Source of the DNA: Zea mays
Lineage: Eukaryota; Streptophyta; Magnoliopsida; Poales; Poaceae
Direction of reading: 5' to 3'
DNA length: 64,000 nucleotides
Assembly (NCBI RefSeq): GCF_902167145.1
Contig: NC_050104.1
Location: forward strand, 9,632,001 to 9,696,000
Positions 55,849-64,000 of the stretch are shown here, piece by piece. The notes below the pieces were generated by a model. That model was given only the letters and a program-made list of their open reading frames with translations, had not been told where the DNA came from and made no database searches. Both the position numbers and the translations under genes were made by a program. Each line of letters begins with the position of its first letter. Position 1 is the stretch's first letter.

Positions 55849-57162
55849 TCAAAAGTCATCCGCATCCGATGATGCTTCTTCGGCTCGTTGTTTATTCATA
55901 CGCTCTTGATTTCTTTGGATCCTTACTGATCTTCTAACGACGACAGGTCGTTTGCGCTTTGACCTAGGTTCTTCAATTAAGTCGCTTGAATTGTAACAGA
56001 GATTTTCAAGGCCTTCTCCATTGGTCACATGGAATCGGTGAGCTATGTCTTGATTCGACACCGCTTCTGGTTGAAAAACAGCGTCATCGTTGTCCCTGCT
56101 CGTATTCACGTAGTCAGCACTCTCTGGAGCGACGACTTGTGGGTTGACTTTGATTGCAACCCACCAAGCCCTAAGGCTTGGGTGAGGATATGGCAGGTAG
56201 TACACTTGTTTTGCCTGATTTGCAAGGACAACATCGCTCATACTGCTCGGAATCCTAGAGCTATGCTTCACCTCGACATTACCATACTTGTCGACACGAG
56301 TCCCACTATGAGCATCAAACCAGTCGCACTCGAAAAACACGACTTTAAGTTCCTTGGGGCCATCGAAAATCAACTCTACAATGTTTTGAAGAACACCGTA
56401 ATAGTCCACTACTTTGTCATCGTCAACATATGAACTTGCCAACACACCACTATTGGTTGTGGCTGCCAATGGTCGACTCTTCTCCAATTTCGCGGTTCGG
56501 AAGCGATATCCATTTACATCATAGCGAGTATAGTTCCGGACGGACACAGAGGTATGTGCCATTTGCTGCAAGTCCGGGTGCACAGAGTTTTTGGAAACCT
56601 ATACAAGGAATTAGTATATGCATTATATCTTCGAAGTCCAAAATTCAAAGTTTAAGTATGGACAATGAGAGAACGACAATTACTAACATAATTACGAAAC
56701 CACTGCACGAAGTTTGGTCCACCTTTCAACCCATCACGTCGAAGATTTTCTAATTGGATGGCCGTAGGTTTACTAGTAGATTTCCAACATTCTTCATCAA
56801 ACATGCTGGACATATTAGAAACATGGAGATTACACACTATAGAAATTATGAGATGAGAAAATGGAAGTAACTATGAGGAAAACTTACTCGAACGCCTCCT
56901 GTGTGCTGTCAATATTGCTATACATATATAGCATTAGCGTGTTCAAATCTGATCCTTCAATGTGACGTACACTCCCTTTTCCAACTGCTTTACCCGGATT
57001 CGCAAAAATTTGAAGGGTGCTTTGGGGCGATTCATTTTCGACATGAAGTCGCACTGAAGGAGCAAACACATTGTTGGCTCGAGCGAAATACCTGGTTGAG
57101 AATTGAGATATCTCCTTAAGGGCAAAAGCCTCCGCAATACACCCTTCCACGGCCGCGCGCAC
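55849..57162 (-). pseudogene. Truncated TNP2-type CACTA transposase (DUF4218 tail and DUF4216)
   Basis: Minus-strand exons. The first, 57162 to about 56892, encodes AAVEGCIAEAFALKEISQFSTRYF, the end of DUF4218. The second, about 56837-56660, contains WKSTSKPTAIQLENLRRDGLKGGPNFVQWF. The third, 56583-55849, is a DUF4216 domain with VSVRNYTRYDVNGYRFRTAKLE, DYYGVLQNIVELIFDG, VVFFECDWFDAHSGTRVDKYG and QVYYLPYPHPSLRAWWVAIKVNP, ending in a basic tail. In complete TNP2-type proteins these domains follow the catalytic Transposase_21 region. That region is absent here: upstream of 57162 the sequence passes straight into the GC-rich block, as expected from an internal deletion. This protein could not catalyse transposition. 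Confidence 0.8.
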
Positions 57163-57179
57163 GGCACGCCACGGCCGCC

Positions 57180-57790
57180 ATGTGCATCAAATTAAGAAGG
57201 GAGACGGGGAGGCTCACCGCGGGGAACGAGGGCGGCGTCGACGGATGGCGAGCGCGGCGTGGACGGACGGCAGACTCCCTTCTTCGCGACGGCGGCCACG
57301 AGCTCCCTTCTTCACGGGCGGGCGGCGCGTCGAGCGCGGCGAGGGCGCGCGGGCTGCGTGCGGCAGCGTGCTCCCTTCTTCGCGGGCGGGCGGCTCGGCG
57401 AGGGCGGGCAGGCGCGCTCAGGCGGGCAGTGAGAGGCTCGGGCGAGGGCGCGCTCAGGCGGGGCGCGGGCGGCTCGGCGAGGGCGGACGGGCGCGCTCAG
57501 GCGGCGGGCGGGCGGCTCGGGCGAGGGCGCGCGCAAGCGGGGCACGGGCTGCTCGGCGAGGGCGGGCGCGCTCAGGCGGCGCGGCGAGCGCGGGCCGAGG
57601 GCGGTGCGGCGAGCGCTGGCGCTCCGGCGGCGCGGCGAGCGCGGGCGCTCCGGTGAGCGCGGCGATGGCGGGCGGGCGCGGCGCGGCGAGGCGGGCGCGG
57701 TGACGGCGGGGCGAGCGCGGCGACGGCGGGCGGCGGCGGCGCTTCTAGAGACGAGTGAGCGAGAGAGAAGATGCGCGCTGAAGCCGGATG
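57180..57790 (-). promoter_or_regulatory. GC-rich 5' block of the CACTA element
   Basis: About 600 bp of extreme GC content with irregular repeats of GGGCGGCTCGGCGAGGGCG. It sits between the right subterminal repeats and the first exon. En/Spm has a comparable GC-rich downstream control region beside its promoter. Long open frames on both strands here reflect base composition only. Confidence 0.5.
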
Positions 57791-57799
57791 GAGGTTAAC

Positions 57800-58125
57800 G
57801 GGCCTTTATTTTCGTCGGCCTTAATGAGGCCGACGAAAATACAGGCCGGTTAATGACTTATTTTCGTCGGCCTGGATGCGGCCGACGAAAATACGCCACT
57901 TATTTTCGTCGGCCTAGCTACGGCCGACGAAAATAGCACACAGTTTCGTCGGTCCCCGAGGCCGACGAAAATACCTTTCGTATTTTCGTGGGCCTGCCGA
58001 CGAAAATCTTCGCTGGCCCACGAAAATAGGACACATTTTCGTCGGTCACTCTTGCCGACGAAAATAACATTGTATTTTCGTGGGCCAGCCGACGAAAATA
58101 GTCTGGCCCACGAAAATTTAGGCGT
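57800..58125. repeat. Right subterminal repeat array of the CACTA element
   Basis: About twelve copies of TATTTTCGTCGGC/GCCGACGAAAATA, again as inverted pairs (57810-57840, 57860-57890, 57900-57935, 57945-57975, 58030-58065). Some copies read CGTGGGCC, like the terminal repeats themselves. Confidence 0.9.
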
Positions 58126-58136
58126 TTCCTGTAGTG

Positions 58137-58520
58137 ACTAGGATGGAGAGAGAACATGTGACTACGCATTTTGTGACTTCAAAATCCGTAGTCCTCTCCA
58201 TCAAAATGAGGAGGTTTACCAAGTGGAATGGAAAGCAAATGTGCATTTGAACTATGCGGAATACGAGAATAATTGAAAGAGAAGTTTGAGTTAACCGTCT
58301 TCTTTTTCTCGTAGTTGTTGTCGTCGTCCCTTTGGGAAGAAGATGACTCGTCGCTGACGTCGTAGTAGACGATCTCCTTGATGCGCCTAGTCTTCTTCTT
58401 CTTCCCATCTTTTCGTTTGTGGCCCGAGCCCGAGTCGGTAGGCTTGTCATCTTTAGGCTCGTTGACGAAGGACTCTTTCTCCTTATCATTGATCACAATC
58501 TCCTTGCCCCTAGGATCCAT
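58137..58520 (-). pseudogene. gag of the Sirevirus, 5' part
   Basis: ATG 58520 opens MDPRGKEIVINDKEKESF, a charged N-terminus, followed by LGKPPHFDGEDYGF. The codon after this is TGA (58181-58179), where the family has tryptophan (FWSHKM). The same frame then continues SHKMRSHMFSLHPS up to the CACTA insertion at 58136. It therefore carries both a point stop and an insertion. Confidence 0.88.
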
Positions 58521-58556
58521 CTCTTCGGGCGGTTAGTCCCTTTCTTGAAGAGAACG

Positions 58557-58570
58557 GCTCCGATACCAAT
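58557..58570 (-). other. Primer-binding site of the Sirevirus
   Basis: The minus strand reads TGGTATCGGAGC two bases after the 5' LTR, the Sirevirus form of the initiator-methionine tRNA primer site. Confidence 0.85.
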
Positions 58571-59802
58571 TGAGAGCACCTAGAGGGGGGGTGAATAGGT
58601 GATCCTGTAAAACTTGAAACTTAATGCCACAAAACTTGATTAGGAGTTAGCACAAGAATGCCAAGTGGCTAGAGAAGAGTCTTTGCAAGACACGATAACC
58701 ACAAGAAGATCAATCACAGATAGACACAGTGGTTTATCCCGTGGTTCGGCCAAGTTCAACACTTGCCTAGTCCACGTTGTGGCGTCCCAACGGACGAGGG
58801 TTGCAATCAACCCCTCTCAAGCGGTCCAAAGACCAACTTGAATACCACGGTGTTTTGCTTTGCTTTACTATATCCCGTTTGCGAGGAATCTCCACAACTT
58901 GGAGCCTCTCGCCCTTATACTTTGATGTTCACAAAGAAGCACAGAGTAAGGGAAGGATGAGCAACGCACACAAGACACGAAATCAGAGTATCAACACACA
59001 CACAAGTCACAACAAGAGCTCACAACACAACCCGGTGAGTACACAACTCAAATGAAGCTCTAGTTGCTATCACAAAGAATCAAATGCGCGGAATCGAAGT
59101 CTTGATGCTTAGGAATGCTTAGAGAATGCTTGGTGTACTCCTCCATGCGCCTAGGGGTCCCTTTTATAGACCCAAGGCAGCTAGGAGCCGTTGAGTGCAT
59201 TCCAGGAAGGCAATTCTTGCCTTCTGCCGCATGGCGCACCGGACAGTCCGGTGCACCACCGGACACTGTCCGGTGCGGATTTCTTTCCTTCTTTGGCGAA
59301 GCCGACCGTTGGCGCTTTGGAGCCGTTGGCACACTAGACACTGTCCGGTGCACACCGGATAGTCCGGTGCCCCCTTCTGACCGTTGGCTCAGCCACGTGT
59401 CTCGCGCGGATCACGCGGCCGACCGTTGACCCGGCCGACCGTTGGCTCACCGGACAGTCCGGTGAATTATAGTCGTACGCCGTTAATCACTTCCCGAGAG
59501 CAGCAAGTTCGCCTGAGCCAGCCTGGCGCACCGGACACTGTCTGGTGCACCACCGGACACTATCCGGTGCACCCAGACAGAGCTGACTTTGGCTGAACAA
59601 AGCCATCTTTAATTTCAACTTGATTTTTCCTGTTTCTAGCACTTAGACACAATACATTAGTCTCTAAACAATGTACTAAGTCTGAGAAACATACCTTTAT
59701 ACTTGATTTGTACTTTGTTCACCATTTAACACTTAGGCACTTGTGTTGGACACTAAATCACCAAAATACTTAGAAATGGCCCAAGGGCACATTTCCCTTT
59801 CA
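58571..59802 (-). repeat. 5' LTR of the Sirevirus
   Basis: A 1232-bp copy of 45257-46504. A minus-strand TATAAAA lies at 59168-59162. The palindrome CACCGGACAGTCCGGTG and its longer form recur at about 59236-59275, 59336-59372, 59446-59465 and 59526-59570. This LTR would drive gag-pol transcription leftwards. Confidence 0.92.
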
Positions 59803-60106
59803 GTAGCTTCATATGTACCTACCTTCGAAACATCCATCTATCTTCTCCGTGCTTGATCAAAGGTACATTTGTAATCATATTTCTTGTAAGAAAGGACGAA
59901 GTTGGAAAAAGTAAACTAACGAAGGAGAGTATCATGTTTTACTTTTCTATGTCTATTTGTATTTGTTTGTATATGTCTTCATATTAAACCTCCACCCTTC
60001 GGTTACCTTCTCTATAAGGGTAATAAAAGGGAGGAAGGAGTTCATGTTTTAATTTGTGTTGCCTTGCTTTTGCCTCATCAAAGGAGTCAAAAGTAAGTGC
60101 CCAACA
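59803..60106 (+). repeat. Old LTR, right part
   Basis: This continues the LTR interrupted at 45256 and ends CCCAACA, the inverse of its TGTTGGG start. It contains CTTCGG/GAAGG boxes and a TATAAGGGTAATAAAAGG region near 60014. Confidence 0.65.
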
Positions 60107-60400
60107 AATACAATAGCAAGTCAGCAGAGGTAGTGAATGTGATGGCGGAAAGGTAGTACATTACCTTATATAACGGCTGCGACACAGAAATCAAGGATCG
60201 ACGAGCCATCGGCTTGCTAAATTATGGACCACCTATAACTTTTTATGCCATCCACCTACAGAAATGTATTTCCATTGTATGTTTTCAATAACACGCTCAA
60301 TAGAAGGTGTTTTCAGACCTTCGGCACAATCCTCCCCTAGCTTCGACTGATTCATATTTTGAGCCCATTATATAAAATGAACTAATCCCACGAGGGCTAC
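60107..60400 (+). other. Short internal remnant between two old LTRs
   Basis: 294 bp. Its last 90 bases (TTTTCAGACCTTCGGCACAA ... CACGAGGGCTAC) resemble the 90 bases that precede the LTR at 44904. It therefore contains the 3' internal end of the same element family, with the purine-tract-like GAGGGCTAC. Confidence 0.5.
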
Positions 60401-61060
60401 CATTGGGGGTGAGTCTTGGCCGAAGGTCCTCAGGTTAATGTTTTTGAGTGTTTCAAGTATATTTTAGAGGATTGAAGTATATTTTCTTTGACATCCTGCT
60501 TCAGCAAGCCGAATAAAGAGGAGAGGATTTGGTAATATAAGTCTAAGTGACAAGAAGCATCATCACATTATCTGATTCGACACACGAGCAAAGCATCAAC
60601 CAGTCACGCGTGCACTATGTAAACGAAGGAGTTCAGAAGAGATGTATACGACATGACTCCAAAAGACTGAGATACCCCTTGTGGACCCTATAGACTTTGT
60701 ACATAGGGATCACATTACAAATGTAATTTCATGCGAAGATGTACGTGAATAGCTCTCTATAAATAGGTCGACAATGCCCACCTTAAGACGAATGCTCGTT
60801 TCAATCCAGGAGCTCTAACTTTGAACCTCTGATCTTGTAACATCCTTCATGTGATCAGGCAACGACACAAAGGTAACCATGTAAAGAGACAACACAGAAT
60901 AACAAAAGAGAACATTCCATCATTGTTCAAGTATTCATTTCCCTCAATAACCTTCTGCCACTTGCCTTCCCACGTATGATATGGCAAAGGGGAAGGTATA
61001 CAATCTGATTGTGTTGCCTTGTTATGTACCTAAACAAGTATTTTTAACAATTGACCAACA
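60401..61060 (+). repeat. Second old LTR of the same family
   Basis: It begins CATTGGGGG (from TGTTGGGG) after GAGGGCTAC and ends GACCAACA. Its 660 bp is close to the about 650 bp of the first old LTR. A TATA box, CTATAAATAGG, lies at about 60759. It is very diverged from the first copy, although GAAGGTCCTC and the CTTCGG boxes align. Confidence 0.55.
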
Positions 61061-62900
61061 TATAGTCTTAGAAGGAGCATCATCATTCCCGTACCGAGGA
61101 GTAAGATCAATTAATCCCGAACTTGAATTTTAGCTACTTTCTACTTTTTGTTGCTTGTTTTATAAATGTTATTTGTTGTTTCTTCTCATGACATCTGCTT
61201 AAGCGTTGCCCGCCGCGCACCCAACCACTAGCATAGCCTGAGCGTTACCCAAGCACTGCCGCTCGGTCGTGTGCCCGAGCGTTGTATGATGCACGCCCGA
61301 GCACTAGCATGCGCTTGCGTGCTTCCTAAGCATTGTCGCACGACCACGTGCCCTTGCATGCTCTTTTACTCGTGGAAATCGTGGTCATGCTGAACCATAC
61401 CCCTATCTCCTCTACTCTTTCATCTATTGTTACATGGGCCATGCCCCAGGCCATGCCTCAGGCTACACGGGGCCCAAATCCACCCGCGGTTGTAGATGTT
61501 GTTGAATATGGTGATCTTTTGGTTGCTCATCGGCCAAAATCATTTAGTTACTTAGGGAATATGTGGCCCCAAAAGGTTGACCCCTTCTTGTCGTTGACTC
61601 GTTGCTATTAATTGGTTCCACGGAATTGAGGAGCACCAAAGTAAGCATACTGGTTCAAAGTGGCATCAGTGTTGTTGTTTGAGGACACTATCATGCTTGC
61701 ATAAGGAGAAAATGGAGGATGAACACCATATGAAGGAGGAGCACCAAACAGGGGAGGAAATGGAGGAGCACCCTCACAGGTATGAATAAGTGAACAATTA
61801 AGAGAAGAGTGTCGGTGGTAGGAGCTTCAATGGTATGACGAGGAGTGTTCGTGCTAGGATTTTCATTAGAAGGAGTATTCATGGATGGTCGGTAGAGATA
61901 CGAAGGAGGATATGAGTATGGAAACAGAAGTTGTAGACTCAAGGATGAGAAGTGACAGAAATATCCTCCACACGATGATGTACGAGAGAAATGTTATCAA
62001 AGAAGACTTATCCCATATCGACAAGGGTATCATGACATTGTGGAGATTGACCATTGAGCAAGTTGATGAAGGTTTTAAAGTTCGGACTACACCTAAGAGC
62101 TTGGAATAGAGTGGGAGACCGTAATTTGACGTAGACCTAAGCATGGGCCGCCCCACCCGATCAACCTGACTCGATCTGATTGGACCAACGCAACGAGCGG
62201 GTACGAGCCATAGCTTTTGAACTGCAATGATTGACAGATCAAACACGTGTCATGATTTTTGACTCAAAACCCGACCCAACCCGACACGTCCAACAGGGAG
62301 GCACATGCCAACGCGACCCAACCTAACACTACCAAACAACCCATGATCCGACCTTAATTCGACTTGACTCGATGTTTGAACATGTCTAATTTAAAGGTAG
62401 ACAAGTAAATTGGAGAGTGATGGGTGTGAGTGAACCCAAACAACTTCCTCTATTTATAGAGCGGATTCAGTTTTTTTTTTTGGATTTTTTGAACTTTAAA
62501 CCGTCAAAACATTGCAAACTAATCAGAAGACAACGTGTGACAGCAGACAGTCGGTGTTTGATCGATACTCCAGCGTGTGGGTTAATACCAACCGATCGAT
62601 ACTCAACACTAACACGATCGATATTGACCAAATGGACTAATCGACATATCCACCGATTAATCGACATCGAAGCAAGGTCGACCGTCGACTCACCTACGTC
62701 AGCAGTCGGTTTCACCCGGTATTGGAACCAGCCTAACTCAAGGCGTCGACTAATGACCCTAGGACTCAACGAGGCACGACATCGGAAACAATTGCTTTAA
62801 ATTGAAGTTTATCCTTGCATACATGTCAATTATGTCCGCTATTTTTTCACAAATTCTTTCACAAGCTCTAATCACACGGCGCACGGGCCCGGGGGGCTAG
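61061..62900. other. Unrecognised DNA upstream of the lipase 3' end
   Basis: No clear gene. A CG-containing stretch with repeated GAGCGTTGCCC/GAGCACTAGCA motifs lies at 61200-61340. On the minus strand a Pro/Ser/Thr-rich piece (about 61940-61640, YSYPPSYLYRPSMNTPSNEN and APPSYGVHPPFSPYASM) crosses several frames and may be a decayed exon. Repeats of CCCGACCCAACCCGAC type lie at 62260-62300. The 3' UTR of the lipase gene should lie close to 62900. Confidence 0.35.
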
Positions 62901-64000
62901 CTATTGATCACGGAGCAGCGGCTCGAGCGAGGCGGCGCCGAGCCTGGTGGCATTCACGTAGTCCTGCGGCGAGTGCGGCGGCAGGCCGGGAATCAGGAGC
63001 CCGACGGCCCTGGCGGCCCGCATCACCCAGCCCTCCGCGTACACGGCACCGCACACGTGGCCGATGAGGAAGCCGCGGAGCAGCTCCCAGGCCGCGTTGG
63101 CGTACTTGGGCGCCAAGAAGAGCGGCGAGAAGAAGTTCTTGTTGGGCTCCTCCGCCATCGCCGCCGCCCTGTAGAAGCTGTCGAAGTAGAGGCACAGGCC
63201 GAAGTGCTTGAACAGGAGCGCGGCGTCGTCGTAGGGCACCCGCGGCACGACGTCGTTGCAGTAGACGAACCGGAAGTAGCGGCGCGGGCGGTCCAGGTGC
63301 TCCTCCATGAACCGCCCCAGCTGCGCGTCCCCGACGCGGGGCTGCCCGTACGTGTACACGCCCGCCAGGCGCCCCAGCAGGGACCCTTCCCCGTGCAGCG
63401 CCAGCACGGTCGGGAACAGCACGGCCAGGGCGCCGCCGAGGCTGTGCCCCGCCACCACGAAGCGGGCGCGCGGGTTCGCGGCCAGCACCGCGCGCAGCCT
63501 CTCGCGGACGGCGTAGTACGCGTACGGGCGCGTCGTCGTCGGCTCGGTGAGCTGCGCTGGCCACCCGGCGTTCTTCTGCAGGCCCAGCGCCTTCATGAAG
63601 CCGCCGTGGACCTTGCCCACGCCGGGGATCTCGTACCACGAGAAGTCCACGTCCGTGCACCACTGCTCCGCGTCGAACGGCTGCGTGCCGCGGAACGCGA
63701 TCACCACGAGCTCCGCGTCCGCGGGCCTGTCCGCGAGCATGAAGGCCTGGGTGGTGTAGGCGCCGCTGAATTCTGCAGAGGAGCACGTACGGAACGCGTG
63801 GCAATCAACATGCATGCCATGCAATGCAATGCAACTGAACTACACTGTGCTACTGATCGTCGTACCGTTCCAACAGTTGAAGAACTCCAAGAACGTCATC
63901 TGCCAATGGCTTTCGACGACGGTTTTGATGACGAGTTTGTTCTCGTAGGCTAGCTTCGCAGCCATTATACCGAGAGCCGCGTTGTAGGTGCTATCCCCTG
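62901..64000 (-). CDS. Class-3 triacylglycerol lipase, oil-body-lipase (OBL1) type, 3' part
   Basis: Two exons are seen: 64000-63866 (partial; the gene runs off the window) and 63772-62901, joined by a GT...AG intron of 93 bp in phase 1. The last 335 residues are visible. They start in [35 protein letters not shown], followed by [19 protein letters not shown] with the oxyanion-loop RGT. The nucleophile elbow [12 protein letters not shown] (about 63455) comes next, then QPRVGD, the catalytic aspartate region [15 protein letters not shown] and the histidine candidate [12 protein letters not shown]. The C-terminus is hydrophobic ([16 protein letters not shown]). Plant OBL lipases sit on oil bodies and hydrolyse triacylglycerol. 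The sequence is GC-rich, as many grass genes are, and uninterrupted. The GC-rich opposite frames are shadows. Confidence 0.92.

Larger units (their letters stand above)
52499..58136 (-). mobile_element. CACTA (En/Spm-like) transposon inserted in the Sirevirus gag
   Basis: Terminal inverted repeats CACTACAGGAAACACCTAAA and (inverted) CACTACAGGAAACGCCTAAA are flanked by the 3-bp TSD ACT (52496-52498 and 58137-58139). Both ends carry arrays of the 12-13-bp motif TATTTTCGTCGGC in both directions, the subterminal repeats bound by TNPA-type proteins. Genes lie on the minus strand: a truncated TNP2-type gene (57162-55849) and a TNPA/Transposase_24-type gene (55731-53169). A GC-rich block (about 57180-57790) lies next to the right subterminal repeats. 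At 5638 bp it is shorter than autonomous elements because the catalytic part of the transposase is missing. Confidence 0.93.
45257..59802 (-). mobile_element. Sirevirus-type Ty1/copia retrotransposon (Opie/Ji-like)
   Basis: LTRs at 58571-59802 (5') and 45257-46504 (3') are flanked by the TSD GTAGC. On the minus strand the order is PBS, gag (58520-58137, then 52498-50495), protease, integrase, reverse transcriptase and RNase H (to 47293), about 800 bp untranslated, polypurine tract, 3' LTR. Protease, integrase, RT order marks Ty1/copia. The LTR sequence and the long gag with a C-terminal extension mark the Sirevirus genus. The element is 14.5 kb with, and about 8.9 kb without, the CACTA inserted in gag. 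LTRs differ by a few dozen substitutions and indels over about 1.2 kb (roughly 2-3% by eye). Stops and a frameshift disable it. Confidence 0.93.

Noticed and set aside
57180..57703. Two long plus-strand frames (about 158 and 173 codons)
   Set aside because: Arg/Ala/Gly-only sequence produced by the repetitive GC-rich block of the CACTA element; no start context or domain.
52515..58125. Regularly spaced repeats that might suggest a CRISPR array
   Set aside because: These are CACTA subterminal repeats in both orientations, without constant spacer length, in a plant genome.
61885..62246. Open frames on both strands (74 and 126 codons)
   Set aside because: No recognisable domain and mutually overlapping; at best a decayed exon on the minus strand, not reported as a gene.
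62904..63953. 349-codon plus-strand open frame
   Set aside because: It is the opposite-strand shadow of the GC-rich lipase exons, which show full motif conservation; the shadow is Arg/Val/Glu-rich without any domain.

Overview
The window reads as a grass nuclear genome, almost certainly maize (Zea mays) or a close relative. The evidence is deeply nested LTR retrotransposons, Opie/Ji-like Sirevirus LTRs full of the palindrome CACCGGACAGTCCGGTG, a Tat-like Ty3/gypsy element, CACTA, Mutator-like (MULE), Helitron, RTE-LINE and MITE sequences, and a few intron-containing or PPR host genes between them. There is no sign of bacterial, organellar or rRNA sequence.

Layout. (1) 1-30.0 kb is the right-hand part of a large decayed MULE. 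It carries a broken MURA-type transposase (1578-3388), a broken plant-mobile-domain (PMD) gene (3455-4514, resuming at 26164-27314) and, in convergent orientation, a decayed GRF-zinc-finger-like gene (27674-29465, minus). A solo Sirevirus-like LTR (29-1197, TSD ATATT) sits upstream. A 21.6-kb Ty3/gypsy element (4515-26158, TSD AGCAG) is inserted in a PMD exon, and itself contains an 8.1-kb non-coding large-LTR element (13670-21813, TSD GTTAA). (2) 30-42.5 kb is a gene island. It holds an intact P-class PPR gene (30692-32335) with an inverted, internally deleted copy of its own 3' end in front of it, then an intact ten-exon SPOUT-family RNA methyltransferase gene on the minus strand (42489-34134). 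Intron 7 of the latter holds a Helitron that captured a PP2C phosphatase fragment (34799-36352) and a 5'-truncated RTE LINE (about 36353-38983). (3) 42.5-45 kb has three MITE-like inverted repeats and the decayed 3' end of another LTR element. (4) 45257-59802 is a Sirevirus (Ty1/copia, minus, TSD GTAGC) inserted in an older LTR. Its gag gene is split by a 5.6-kb CACTA element (52499-58136, TSD ACT). That element keeps a full-looking TNPA-like gene but only the tail of its TNP2-type transposase. (5) 60-62.9 kb is degenerate LTR sequence and unrecognised DNA. (6) 62901-64000 is the 3' part of an oil-body-type class-3 lipase gene (minus) that runs off the window.

How the parts relate. Only three loci look like working host genes: the PPR protein (organelle RNA processing), the SPOUT methyltransferase (nuclear/spindle RNA methyltransferase family) and the lipase. 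The rest is a record of insertions whose order can be read from nesting and target-site duplications. MULE came before gypsy, and gypsy before the large-LTR element; the two LTR pairs differ by about 4.5% and 0.5% in hand-counted stretches. On the other side an old LTR element came before the Sirevirus, and the Sirevirus before the CACTA. Coordinates of termini, TSDs and splice sites were read by eye; family names rest on recognition of motifs, not on database searches.
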